Source of the DNA: Azolla caroliniana
Lineage: Eukaryota; Polypodiophyta
Assembly: GCA_043228905.1 (NCBI GenBank)
Contig: JBHGNT010000006.1
Location: 18,538,001 to 18,602,000, forward strand
Length of the DNA: 64,000 nt
Direction of reading: 5' to 3'
Shown: one piece after another, positions 53,557-64,000 of the stretch
How the letters are laid out: the number at the start of each line of letters is the position of its first letter
How positions within the stretch are numbered: position 1 is the stretch's first letter
Program-made: the position numbers and the translations under genes
The notes under the pieces: generated by a model
Database searches by the model: none
What the model was told of the DNA's origin: nothing
The model's input: the letters and a program-made list of their open reading frames with translations, nothing else

Positions 53557-54258
53557 ATAGTAGAAAATATTAAAATTTATATAACATGCATAGGGCAAGA
53601 TTCGAACCTTGCACCTCCATGTTAATAATGTAATGTCTTACCATTACACTAGCATTTCATTTGTGTTTAAAAATAGATGTTCCACATAGAAAGCTTAGTT
53701 CACCTAGGATAAACTTTAGTTAAAAGAAAACGCATGCTAAAAGAAAAAGCTACACATGCACATCTAGCGTGCATGAACGCTATAGTTGATAAAAAAAACG
53801 CACAAGTTAGAAAAAGCATGATCACTTTAGATAAAGCATATAGTCTATCTATAGGAAAAGCATGGAGTCTATAGTTAGAAAAAAAAAAAGCATGGACTCC
53901 CTCATCACTACATAAGGATGGGGAGCACAATGTAATAGGTGTGTGAAAAATATTTGGGAAATTGGATATATTTCCTAAAACACCAATTAATATAATCGTG
54001 GGATTCACGAAAATAATATAATCTATACTTGTGGGATTCACAAGTTTCTTATATCTTTCTTTCAATCTAAATACATATTCTTATCTAAATATTGATTAAT
54101 CGAATACAATACACTCGTGGGATTCACGAAATTTCTATCTCTCTTTCTAATAATCTATTCATTACTAGCCTCATCTCATATTCTTCTTTCTCTTAGTCCA
54201 AAACCTCGGCGGTTCCCACCTGACTCACGCAAACGATCCGGAGCCGAAAGGCACGACA
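53491..54258 (+). repeat. 3' LTR of NA copy 2
   Basis: 768 bp, TGTCGTAGTG to GGCACGACA, preceded by GGGTTCGGAGGGGGCGAG. Confidence 0.95.
53588..53653 (-). other. tRNA-like module in NA 3' LTR
   Basis: Same as 51938-52003. Confidence 0.72.
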
Positions 54259-55110
54259 GCGTCAACGACAAAGTTTCTATATGAGTACATCTGGTGCCGT
54301 TACGGATGCCCCATTGAATTGATAAGTGACCAAGGGGGGCACTTCCTCGGACAAGTAGTGGAAAGCCTAACGACCTTCTATGCCGTGGTCCACAAACGAA
54401 GCACACCTTACTATCCACAGGCGAACGGATTAGCGGAATCAACAAACAAGACGCTCCAGAACATCCTTCAGAAGATCGTCAACGAGAACCGGACGGATTG
54501 GGACACAAAGCTACATAGCGCGCTTTGGGCATACCGGACGGCTTACAAAATGAGCATCCGAACAACACCGTTCCGGTTGGCGTTCAGACTCGAGGCAGTC
54601 ATGCCGGTAGAATTTCAAGTACCTAGCTTACGGATTCAGCTACGAGAACGGCTGAACGAGAAGGAGTTGGAGACAATAAGGTTGACAGCGCTGTGTGAGA
54701 TGGAGGAACAATGGTTGGCCAGCATCCTACATTTAGAATTAGAGCAACGGTGACGGAAAGCATTCGTCGACCGGCACAGGAAAGGTAACGAAAAAATGTT
54801 CGCAATTGGCAAACCAGTGCTAGTATTCCAAACCCGGATGGGTAAGATGCCGGGTAAACTAAGGTTTAGATGGACCGGACCATATTGGCTAACACGGGAG
54901 TATAATGGGTCCTACCAGTTGGGGACACTTGCCGAAGAAGTGCTGGGCAAATGGGTGAATGGATTCCGGTTAAAGGCATATAGAGGACCGATGCCTAAGA
55001 ACCCGTTTAACCAAAGGACCGACGGCAACCATGAAGATGGCAGAGACGGCGAGCCGGGAACCGGAGAGAATGAGGCCGGTAAGGGTCCGGGAGGACCAAT
55101 GGACATGTGA
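54259..55110 (+). pseudogene. Integrase C-terminal part of element B
   Basis: Continues the core: KFLYEYIWCRYGCPIELISD (second Asp), YYPQANGLAESTNKTLQNIL (Glu), LWAYRTAYKMSIRTTPFRLA. One TGA at about 54751 precedes RKAFVDRHRK. The C-terminal domain has RFRWTGPYWLTREYNGSYQL and WVNGFRLKAYRGPMPKNPFN. Stop at 55110. Joined with 47713-48266 this is one integrase split by elements I and NA. Confidence 0.88.
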
Positions 55111-55259
55111 CGTCACAGTAATAATAATAATAACTGGAAAAAAAAAAAACAATCATGCAAAATCGAGGAATGAATGGATGGAAGAGCGTGGAGCAAAAAG
55201 GTACGTAGTGGGCATTTAAAGCACCACCACAGGACATAATGCTATTTTAAGTACGCGAC

Positions 55260-58223
55260 ATGCACAAACTCGAAAAAGGCGCCAGAATGCACAGACAAAA
55301 ACCATTGCGCGTAGAGACCCTCTATTTTCACGAACCCAGGAGCACAGAAGCACCGAAACGCTGCAAGATCATCAGACGAGAACCTGCGCATAGAGAACCC
55401 CCGCCTTCTGAACTCTCTCTTTCTCAACCCCGCTCTCATCACCATCCATCCTCGCCACCGCAGTCCGACCCCGACACAGAAATGGACCCGCAAACGCTGT
55501 CGGAAGCCGCCAAGACATGGTTGAAGCAACACGGGCTCGAGGGCTTCCTGATGATGATGGAAGTACCGCCACACAAAGAAGCCGACAAAGTGATCAAGGA
55601 AATCGATACAGAGGTCATAACGGCAGAGGCGATTCCAGCGTTAACAGGCCTTCCGGAGGGAGGCATACTCACGATCGACAATCCAACCCCGGAGCAATTC
55701 ATCAGGTATTTTGGTGAGTACTCTCTAGCCAGCAAGGGCTACCGGACACAGGGCGGCGGAGATATGTTGTTCCGCGAAATTGCTCGTGTGCTCCATGAAT
55801 ACGGCCACGTATACCCCAGACCCCCTGTCATGCCGCAGAACCGGGCAGGGATGATCATCGCCACCTATGAAGGGATCAAGGTGGATTGGCCAGTATTGAT
55901 TGCAGACGGGTTGTGTGCGGCGATCGAGATCGTCAGAGGCAAAGACGGCAAAGAAGGCCGAGACGGACAAAGGATATGGCACGCAGTAACGCAATGGCTC
56001 ACCTTGCTGGTGCCACCCGTTCAGACCGTCCTGCCCAAGAAGCGAGGAAGAGTGCCGGACGACACACCAAGGACGGCTTCCAAACGGCAACAGCTATTGG
56101 CCTCGAAGGCCACTAAGGGAAAGGCGGTGGATGCAGAACAGGTGGCAGCAGGAAGCGGAAGCCGGAAGCGCCCAACGGAGGCGCAGGAGGAACAACCGGC
56201 ACGGCCCGTAAAGGTTACACTCCGCCGACCGGTGAATCGAGAAGTGGACCCCTTGGCGGCAAAACTCAATGCCGGAGCTCAGGAGGAGGAAATAGAGGAG
56301 GAGCCTCTGGAGCACCTCCAGTGACGGTCGTCAGCAAGGACCGTTGAGACTGCCGGGAAACGTGCGGACCCTCAGACAGAGGGAACACCGGCTCTCCAGA
56401 CTGAGACTCCCACACCAAGGAAGGAACCGGAACCGGTGCAGATGGCACCAGAAACAGAAGCCCCGGCACCACCGGCAACACCGGCAAGTCCCATCCCGGC
56501 AGAGCCGAAAAGGTCACTGCAGCCTCCCTCGGTCAGCCAAGAAGAAGCGCAAGGGGAACCAGGACAACAGGATGGTCCACGGGCAGAAAAGGAACTTCAA
56601 CTCGGCGCAACCAGGCGGGACCACCCCTCTACAAGTGAGCCCATCTATCAAACCTCCGTGCAAGCACAACAAGGCACCAGTAGCCTGTGGCTCCGGTGGA
56701 TAGGCGAACAGATAGCCGGAGCAGTGGGGTATATAGAGGCGGAAGAAAGAGCGCAAAGCAAACGGTTGCTCGTCACAACCGAACAACTAGAGACGGCCCG
56801 GTCCAGAATCCGGTGCCTTGAAAAAGATTTGGATCAGGTCACGACAGAGATGGCCAAAATACGGATCCAATCACCGGTGACTCCGGTAAGTGTACAGAAA
56901 GAAACGGAACGACTTGTACATAGCAATAAGACCCCGGCAATGGAAACCGTTCCGGCGAGAGATGCGGCGCAAGCTCGGGAGCTTGCGGAATTGAGAGAGG
57001 AACTTGCCGCACAAGAAGCGCTAAGGAGTCGTGAACGAGAATTGAAGACGGCGGTCGAAGCCAAAGTAAAGAAGACTGCTGAGAACCTCCGCCGGGCAGA
57101 GGAGAGCCTCCGGAAAGGCCATCAAGCATACGACTGGCTAAAGGAGGAGAAAGAAAAAGTGCTGCAGGAAAAAGACAAGCTGCGGAAAACGGCGGAAACA
57201 GAGATAGAACGGCTAAAGGAAGAGCTCCGCCAGCAGAAGGACCACGAGGATCGGGCCCGTCGTCAGATCAACGCACGGCTCAAGCAAAAGACGGATGATT
57301 TTGAGCACCTGCACCGGGACTACAAACGGCTGGAAATAGAGCATAAAGAACGGATGGCCGAGCTCCAGTAGGCAGTTGATCGGGCCGCAACGGCAATCGC
57401 TGACGAACGGGCGGAAAATACAAGATGCTTGGAAGAGGCGGAGAAGGTCCGGATGGAGCTCCAGAAGCACCAGCAGGAAGACAAAGAGAGAGCATCTACA
57501 GTATTGCAGAAATTACAAAGTACATATCAAAGGCAACTGACATATTACAAGGCGCAGGCGGAGGACAACGTAAAAATCATCAAACAACTGAAGGAGGAAC
57601 GACAAACGGCGGAAACCAAATCGCAATTGGGAATGAGCCGGATTCAGTCCATCCTCCGGGCATGGCTGAATCAGATGAAGCACTTGATTGATAAATGCTC
57701 CGTAAAATGGTGGACAAAGTGGGCACAAAACGCGGCGGAACTCCAGTTGCTACAGGCGGATGTGGCAAACCGGCGGAAGGAAGGAGATGACTGTTATACA
57801 CTGACTTCCGAGGACTTCACCGCCATACGGGACGAGCTGGCCGACGACTTCCAAGTCCTGGCAGATGAACAGCTGGCGCAGGTCAGGTAGCTCGTAGCTC
57901 AGCTGGACGATGATAGGTTGGACGCTCAAATCCAGTTTGAAAGCTACGAGAAGAAAAAGCACATGAAGCGACAACGGTTAACCTTAGTGATGAGGAACCG
58001 TCGTCGGCTGAGGGCCAGCCGGGAACCAATCAACCGGAGACCACCACGACGCAGGGAGCAACGACGAAGATGCCGGTGTCAGAGCCACAAACGAAGGAGC
58101 AGCCGCAACAACCACCAACGGACCCGCCGCAGCAGACAGCAACAGCAACAACAACAACCACTTCCAGATGAACCATTGGAGCCTCTCGAACAGAGCATTC
58201 TGGACATTTTGGACGAAGAATAG
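55260..58223 (+). pseudogene. ORF3 of element B: PMD-like domain, coiled coil, Gln/Pro-rich tail
   Basis: One frame of 987 codons, interrupted by TGA 56322, TAG 57369 and TAG 57888 but never shifted between them. Start MHKLEKGARMHRQKPL. N-terminal globular region (residues about 75-260): AKTWLKQHGLEGFLMMME, ALTGLPEGGILTI, FIRYFGEYSLASKGY, LFREIARVLHEYGHVYPRP, NRAGMIIATYEGIKVDWPVL. The last block recalls the putative plant transposon protein / plant mobile domain layout, but only weakly. Then a Pro-rich linker, about 370 residues of strong heptad sequence (56750-57560), a conserved KWWTKWAQNAAELQLLQADV block, a Gln-rich stretch and SILDILDEE at the end. About 40% similar to ORF3 of I by eye. 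Role unknown. Confidence 0.78.
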
Positions 58224-58277
58224 CAAGGGTCGGTTGTGGATTCAACGTACAAGGTACTGTCCCACGGGCGTGCCATG

Positions 58278-58690
58278 TGTTACCGGCCGGCAAAGGAGTC
58301 CAGAGTGGGAAACAGAGAGCTAATTAAGTAGTAGGAATGTGGTTGTAATTAAGCTATGAGTGTGGACGGACGGACGGACCGGAATCGATCCCGAACAGGT
58401 GCGGATGGCACCGTTTTGTAATACAGACCGGAAACCTATTTAAAGGCCCGGATACAATGTAATAATTAGCGGTTAATTAATGAAAGCTTAAGTGTTGTTA
58501 TATCTCTGTGTCAATTGCCGTTCTGTCTTAATTGTTATATCTTACGAGTGTTATGAAGACGATCCTAATAAGTAACTTGATTAAGTCGGATTAAGCGTTG
58601 AAGTCTAATCCGGTTGCCGTAACACCTTTTGGTGAAGTGTCTCCCGTAGACACCCTGTGTGAGGCCATTGTCCGGCCCGAAGAGTTAACA
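58278..58690 (+). repeat. 3' LTR of element B
   Basis: 413 bp, TGTTACCGGCCGGCAAAGGA to GAAGAGTTAACA, then TAAAG. Differs from the 5' LTR by a few substitutions and an indel of about 17 bp around 58384. Confidence 0.92.
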
Positions 58691-58867
58691 TAAAGATAAG
58701 TTATTACAATGGTAAAGTTGAAGTTTATCTACGTGGAGGTGTAGGGTTTGAATCTTGCCCTATGCACGTGATAAATATTTTGATATATTATTTATTTATT
58801 TATATGTATCTAAAATCGGATATATTATTTTATGGTTTTCACGTAGTGTGTGGAATACACTACGACA
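58691..58867 (-). repeat. Element G 5' LTR, outer fragment
   Basis: TAAAGATAAGTTATTAC through CACTACGACA, matching 19499-19675. This is the continuation of 30052-30273 after B is removed. Confidence 0.9.
58699..58768 (+). other. tRNA-like module in G LTR, outer fragment
   Basis: Decayed A and B boxes as at 19506-19576. Confidence 0.55.
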
Positions 58868-58872
58868 CCTCA

Positions 58873-59246
58873 TGTTGGCCGGTCAGAAGAGCAAGGACAA
58901 GTGGGAAGGCGGAGTCGGATCGGATAGTAGAATTATTATTCGGAGGGACGGATCCGGTACAGTTGTACCGATCCGGATCCGGACCGATTCGGATGTCGGT
59001 TGCCTAAGCGCACCGATTGTAACCTTGCCGGATGCCTATAAAAGGATCTGATGATTTGTAAAAGGCTTTGACGGAAGTAATACAAAAGTAATTATTGTGT
59101 GTTTATCTGTATCTTCGTATTGTTTACCGTCTATGCTTAATTGTAATCATCTTACGTGTGTAACCTAGCATCCAATCCTTACCACCCCTTTGGAGAAGTG
59201 TCGGATAGACACCTGTGTTGAGGCTAGTCCGGCCAGGCAAACAACA
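58873..59246 (+). repeat. 5' LTR of element H
   Basis: 374 bp, TGTTGGCCGGTCAGAAGAGC to CAGGCAAACAACA, with CCTATAAAAGG (about 59035) as TATA box. Confidence 0.85.
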
Positions 59247-59252
59247 CTATTT

Positions 59253-59270
59253 TGGCGACCACGATTCCTG
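59253..59270 (+). other. Primer-binding site of element H
   Basis: TGGCGACCACGATTCCTG, identical to element B. Confidence 0.78.
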
Positions 59271-59298
59271 CAAAGTGCAGAGGACAACCGAGGGATGG

Positions 59299-61405
59299 AT
59301 GTCTAGACCAAACGACGACCACATCACTGAACGAGGGAGACGATACACCGAACGCGAGCAACGACGGGAAGCCCTGTAGAAAGCCGTCGACGAGATCCGG
59401 CGGGATCGGTCATTCTCCAAAACTCTTCGGAGAGTCGCAGAAGAAGCACCGCAGTTCCGGGTTCTGCAAATCCCCGACGAAGGCAGTAGCATAACAAGCC
59501 TGCAAGAGGCGGAAACGATACTACAGACGCTCGCCGGGGGCGACCGGGACTCGGAAGCATTCGCAACACTTGAGGCGGAGTCGGAAAGCGACGGAAGCGT
59601 TGCGTCCCGGTATAAAAGCAGCCACGACACACCAAACGACCCGGGGGAAGAGGGGTCGGAAGACTCAGTAACACCGGAGCCAGAGGAAGAATAACCTTGG
59701 AGTTCGGTGACCGGCAATCGCCGAGGGAGGCTGACCGGATACCGACAACACCCGCGAAGGAACCGAAGGAGCGGATACCGACAACACCCGCGGAGGAACC
59801 GAAGGACCGGACACCGGCAACACCCGCGGAGGAACTGAAGGAGCGGATACCGACAACACCCACGGAGGAACCAAAGGACCGGACACCGGCGACACCCGCA
59901 GAGGAACTGAAGGAGCGGATACCGGTACCAACCGCGGAGGAACCAAAGGTTCTCACACCGACGCCAACAACGGACAGAAAGCAGGAGAGTCAGTTGGACG
60001 ACACGATGCCGTACCCATACCCAAAGTACCGGGATGAGCCCGACGCAGAGGCACACGTGTACGCATTCCTCCAAACATGGGAAGCCAACCATGTCTCCCA
60101 AAGACTGATGGAGCCCGAAGCTGAACGATCCAAAGTTGCCGAATTCGGCATAACCTTAGAAGGACCGGCGGCCCGATGGCACGCAAAGCACTTACCGGGC
60201 AGCTTTGCCACATTCGATGCCTTGAAGGCCAAATTCCTCAGGCTTTTTCACAGACAAGTTGAGCAAAGGGAATTGGTCGGGCAGTTCTACACCACCCGGC
60301 ATGAAGAGAACGAGACTGTGCCACAATTCATCATTCGGTTTCAGACCCTGCATAGCCAACTGACGAGAGCACCACCTGAAGACGAAGCCAAAGCAGTCTT
60401 TTTGGCCACGCTGAAAGAGCCACTTCGAACAATGTGCGGAGTCCTTGATTTCCACACCAACACAATGGACCAAGTTATTGATCGGGTTTTAGAAATGGAC
60501 AAGACTAGCCCCCTCTTGTCGATGGGGATGTTACACCGGGCACTCCCGAAGGAGGAAAACCTGAGGTTCCGACAGGCCTTACAATGCACAACATGCCTAA
60601 ATTCGGGGCACTCAATAGTAGACTGCACCCTGCGGACACAATGTATGATCTGCAACTCTCGAGCCCATACAACGGACCGATGCGAATATAACCTGTTAAA
60701 TCGGCAGGCAGCACCGGTTCGACACATAGAACCGCGCAATCAGAACCCGGACGAGGATCGATTCCGGAGAGACGACCGCTACCAACGCGAACGCGGTAAC
60801 AGATACGCTGATAGAAGACGCGATAACTATGACCGAGAGGAGAGACGCAGAGATAGCTACCCCCGGGACCGGTATGACCGAGACGAATCCCCGGAATACG
60901 AACGACGCAGAGAAGAGAGGCGACAAGGGAACCGAAATTTCCGACGGAATCAGAAGTGTAGATTTTTCCGAAGAGAGGAACATCGGGAGGCAGCGAGGAA
61001 TGACAACCCGGTATCGGTACCGGATAACCGAAAAACAGAAGACGACCGCCGAAGCATACCCACCCTCCAAACCGGGGACAAAGGAGAAACGAGCAACAGT
61101 CACAAGGTGTACTGTTATTACTGTCGTAAGGAAGGCCACTATAGTAACCAATGCCCAAGCAAAACCAATGACAAGCAGCCGGAAGTCAACATGGTTACAG
61201 CCGAAATAACAGAAGTACAGCAAGTCACAACCCGGTCAAAGGGAAAGACCGCCGAGTGGGAAGCCCAGGAGGCAATCAGAAAGCAAGTGGCGCAATGGAT
61301 CAAGGAGGCCAATGAACATAATGCGGCAGAAGTAAGAGACCAAAATATGCCAAAAGACGAAGAAATCATACAGCCAGGAGAAAACCCGACGTGGCAAGCG
61401 CTATA
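59299..61405 (+). pseudogene. gag: Gag of element H
   Basis: ATG 59299 (ATGTCTAGACC, as in B). A stop at about 59378 and a frame change near 59695 disable the N-terminus. From there the frame is open for 569 codons: Pro/Thr/Glu repeats, then PYPKYRDEPDAEAHVYAFLQ, TWEANHVSQRLMEPEAERSK, GPAARWHAKHLPGSFATF. CTTCLNSGHSIVDC and CMICNSRAHTTDRC knuckles follow, then an Arg/Asp/Tyr-rich region (RRDNYDREERRRDSYPRDRY) and a third knuckle CYYCRKEGHYSNQC at about 61110-61150. The frame ends near TWQAL-TAG. Three zinc knuckles around a charged RD/RY domain is a family feature also seen in B. Confidence 0.87.
59745..59950 (+). repeat. 36-bp tandem repeat in H gag
   Basis: Five to six units encoding 12 residues like ERIPTTPAEEPK, alternating with DRTPATPAEELK. 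Gags of B and E have related Pro/Glu repeats at the same place. Confidence 0.9.
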
Positions 61406-62345
61406 GGACTGTCAAATCGTGTTGCCGTTAGCACGACTACTACAGTTGGTGCCACGGTTTACGGCAGACTTACAGGCATCCGTGAGCAAACCGAAGCCGA
61501 CACCAGCACCGGCATTCTTCTCCAACCCGGAGGAAGGACCAGCGGTGGTCGATACAAGTAGCCCGACGATCACGGCAATCGTGAAAGGAAAGGAAATTGC
61601 TGGAACGATTATTGACGGAGGCTCCGGGGTAAATGTCATCAGTCGATAGACATGCCACAACCTGGGCATCCGGGAATGGGAACCATGCCCCTTCTGGTTA
61701 CGCATGGCGGATACCAGCTCAGTCCGACCGACCGGGCTTATCCAGGATTTAGAAGTAACGATCGGAGGCCACGTATTCCGGATATCGGCCGTGGTGTTGC
61801 AGCTGAATGTACAAGGTGCGTACCCCCTACTGCTAGGACGACCATGGTTGCGAACAGCGCATATCAAGCAGAATTGGCAGAAGAACATGATCACATTCCG
61901 GCGAGGGAAAATAAAGGTACGAGTAACGACGCAACCACGGGTGATCACCAGTAAGGAAGCAACTCCATTGTATGCGGAAAGCATTAACATGTTGGAGGGA
62001 TTACCGGACGAGGAAGTCGAGCTGTACCTCGAGGAACACCCACGAATCATCCCACTATTTGAGGTGGATATCACGGCGGCAGTAGAACCGTACATTACAA
62101 CGCCGGATGAACCGGACCAAGCGGCGATCCGGGAACTGCGACAAGCGCAGGAATCCCTAGAGAGGGAAATGACGATATCCCAGAGGGTAAAAGCATCCCA
62201 ACTAGAGGAGGTGGACCTCGGCACAGCAGACAAGCCCCGACCGGTAAATGTTGCAAAGGAATTGCCGAAGGAAGAAAAGAAGGCAATGGTATCATTATTA
62301 ACAGACTTCAAGGATGTGTTCGCGTGGTCGTACGAAGACATGTGA
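61406..62345 (+). pseudogene. Protease region of element H
   Basis: IIDGGSGVNVISR at about 61605-61645 with a D-G-G active triplet, then a TAG. In a continuing frame: FWLRMADTSSVRPTGLIQDL, QGAYPLLLGRPWLRTAHIK and the acidic RT linker ending DVFAWSYEDM-TGA at 62342-62344, where Arg (CGA) is expected. Disabled by these stops. Confidence 0.85.
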
Positions 62346-63720
62346 GGGCTGAACCCCCAGCTCTATCAGCACCAAATTCACCTAAGTACGGACGCGAAAC
62401 CGATCGCTCAACGCAAGTACCGGATGAATCCGAATTATGCGGCGAAGGTGAAGGAGGAAATTGATAAGCCCCTCCGGGTCGGATTTATCCGGCCGGTCAA
62501 GCAGGCAACCTGGCTAAGTCCGATAGTGGTGGTCCCGAAAAAGAACGGCAAAATCCGGGTATGCGTGGACTATCGCAAACTAAATGCCGCAACAGTGACC
62601 GATACGTTTCCACTACCATTTACGGACGGGGTGTTAGATGCGGTAGCCGGCCACGAAGTTTACAGCTTCCTGGATGGATTTAGCGGCTACAACCAAATAC
62701 GAATGCACCCGACCGACCAGGAGAAGACAGCGTTCATTACGGAATGGGGCGTGTTCGTCGCGGTCGTGATGATGTTCGGACTAAAGACGGCTCCAGCGAC
62801 CTTTCAAAGGATAATAATGGAAATTTTCGGGGAATATATCCCCGGTTTTATGCAGGTCTTCCTTGACGATTTCGCGGTCTACAACCGGCACGGAGAGCAT
62901 CTCGATCACCTCCGGCTGTGCTTGGAGAAGTGCCGCGAGTACCGATTGAGCCTGAACCCGGCCAAGTGCGTCTTTGGAGTGGCAAGCGGCAACTTACTAG
63001 GGCACGTGGTGAGTAAGGAAGGAATCGCGGTAGATCCGGATAAAGTCAAGGTGATTCTCGAGGCACCAGCACCAAATAACGCAAAGGCTTTAAGCCGGTT
63101 CCTGGGCCAAATAAGGTGGCATAGCCGGATGATACGACACCTCGCAGACTTCGCTACACCATTACATACCGCCGTACACAGGGTACCCTTCCTATGGGCG
63201 GAGATGGAGGAGGAAAGCCTACCAAGCGTTGAAGGTTATGTTGTCCCACGCTCCGGTGGTGCAACCGCCGGATTGGAGTAAAAGCTTTCATGTCTTCGTC
63301 GACGCGTCGGACATAGCAATCGGCAGCGTTCTGATGCAACTCACGGAGCCGAAATGGTACCGACCGGTGTACTACGCAAGCCGGAAACTCTCAAAAGCAG
63401 AACGGAATTACTCTACGACGGAACGCGAGGCATTGGGAATGGTGTATAGTGTCACAAAGTACAGGCACTATCTGCTCGGAAGGAAGTTTTCCTTCCATGT
63501 CGACCATTCGGCACTACTCTACCTGGTCTCGAAGGCATCCCTGACGGGAAAAATTGCACGATGGACACTGCTGTTACAGGAATTTGAATTCGACATTTTC
63601 CACCGACTTGGGGCGCAGCATGCGGTAGCGGACTACCTAAGCAGACTCGAATCCGGAGAAGCAGGGGACGGCGTCCAGGATGAGTTCCCCGACGCCGAGT
63701 TGTTCCGGATCACGACGAAA
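62346..63720 (+). pseudogene. pol: RT and RNase H of element H
   Basis: PQLYQHQIHLSTDAKPIAQR leads into RT (VDYRKLNAATVTDTFPLPF, SFLDGFSGYNQIRMHP, catalytic QVFLDDFAVYN). One base is lost or gained near 63215, after which RNase H continues in another frame: DASDIAIGSVLMQLTEPKW, RNYSTTEREALGMVYSVTK, FHVDHSALLYLVSKASL, AVADYLSRLES. Very close to B over the whole length. Confidence 0.9.
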
Positions 63721-64000
63721 CCGGCAACGGATGCAACGGTAGCCGATGAAGACACGTGGCTAACTGAGATGCATCAGTTCCTGAGCACCGGAGTTCCCCC
63801 GGAGAACATGGACCGCGATGAAAGGAAAAGGGTAGCAGTAAGAAGCAGACATTTCTGCTTGGTTGGAGACACCCTCTATCACAAGGGGGAAGATGGCATC
63901 TGGAGACGAGCAGTGCGGAGCGATGAGAAGGATTTAATCCTCAGGGAAGCCCACTGTGGAATTGCCGGCAGGCATTATGCCGGCGACGCAACCGCTCGGA
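63721..64000 (+). pseudogene. Integrase N-terminus of element H (cut by window end)
   Basis: DTWLTEMHQFLSTGVPPENM, DTLYHKGEDGIWRRAVRSDE, HCGIAGRHYAGDAT: start of the zinc-binding domain, open to the end of the window. Confidence 0.88.

Larger units (their letters stand above)
51841..54258 (+). mobile_element. NA element copy 2, complete non-autonomous Ty3-type LTR element
   Basis: LTRs 51841-52607 and 53491-54258, primer site TGGTGAACCCGACGTGA, an 883-bp internal region without gag or pol, and the same purine tract as F. GCGT on both sides (51837-51840, 54259-54262) is a 4-bp target duplication. The last codons of F-type pol survive before the LTR, so NA derives from the F family by replacement or deletion of the interior. 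Confidence 0.95.
30274..58690 (+). mobile_element. Element B: Ty3-type element with third ORF, interrupted three times
   Basis: LTRs 30274-30703 and 58278-58690, flanked by TAAAG on both sides. Internal order: gag 30757-32236, element A, gag end and protease 45036-46386, RT/RNase H 46387-47712, integrase part 47713-48266, elements I and NA, integrase rest 54259-55110, ORF3 55260-58223. Without insertions the element is about 10.4 kb. Confidence 0.88.
18976..58867 (-). mobile_element. Element G: old F-family Ty3 element, host of the F and B insertions
   Basis: Pieces in order along the window: 3' LTR 18976-19675; pol 19676-22432; element F; pol N-part 29714-30051; a 5' LTR part 30052-30273; element B; the rest of that LTR 58691-58867. 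The LTR part continues exactly across B once one TAAAG copy is removed. Gag and the inner part of the 5' LTR were deleted before B arrived. The outer flanks (ACGC left, CCTC right) do not match. Confidence 0.82.
58873..64000 (+). mobile_element. Element H: B-family Ty3 element, right end outside window
   Basis: LTR 58873-59246, primer site, gag, protease, RT, RNase H and the start of integrase. The left flank CCTCA separates it from the G LTR. ORF3 and the 3' LTR would lie to the right. Confidence 0.88.

Noticed and set aside
58762-59051. Small open frames bridging the G LTR and the H LTR
   Set aside because: They cross two element boundaries and have no similarity to anything recognised.

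Overview
This window is a dense, nested stack of LTR retrotransposons. I found no host gene, rRNA, or bona fide tRNA gene. The mixture suggests a land plant with a large repeat-rich genome: Tnt1-like Copia elements primed by initiator tRNA-Met, a plant non-chromovirus Ty3 family, plant-type Copia gag (UBN2-like) fragments and a small hAT-type element. Two further Ty3 families have reverse transcriptases of a type I otherwise associate with basidiomycete fungi, and there are remnants of a sushi/Tcn1-like chromovirus. That would fit a non-seed plant (lycophyte, fern or bryophyte), but this placement is a weak inference.

Names used here. NA = non-autonomous family (copies at 1-1555 and 51841-54258). 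F and G = autonomous Ty3 family related to NA (F 22433-29713 intact, minus strand; G old, 18976-58867, interrupted). A = second Ty3 family of the same lineage (32237-45035, minus). B, E, H, I and L = a different Ty3 family on both strands. Cop1 = intact Copia (38336-43762, minus). D = decayed Copia (5412-11677). K1 and K2 = two copies of another Copia gag.

Layout. 1-5400: 3' part of an NA copy inserted in a minus-strand B-family gag (E), then Copia and chromovirus remnants. 5412-11677: D, which splits K1 and carries an 818-bp hAT-like element in its 5' LTR. 11683-18482: debris (K1 end, NA-type LTR piece, minus-strand B-family remnant L, two chimeric sushi/Tcn1-like copies, K2). 18483-30273: an LTR fragment, G, and F inserted in G. 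30274-58690: B, flanked by TAAAG, which landed in the G LTR. B was itself hit in gag by A, A was hit in gag by Cop1, and B integrase was hit by I and NA. 58873-64000: H, which runs off the window. The deepest nest is G > B > A > Cop1.

How the parts work. F and Cop1 look complete (matching LTRs, primer site, polypurine tract, open gag and pol). A was complete apart from one nonsense codon and the Cop1 insertion. NA shares termini and primer site with F and was probably mobilised by F-type proteins.

The most unusual signals are: (1) tRNA-like modules with A and B boxes embedded antisense in the LTRs of two Ty3 families; (2) an NA-encoded protein made of 24-bp/8-residue repeats plus a Trp-rich motif; (3) a third ORF of about 900-990 codons downstream of integrase, kept in two diverged B-family elements; (4) a D-H-G protease active site and a U-run -1 frameshift junction shared by F and A.
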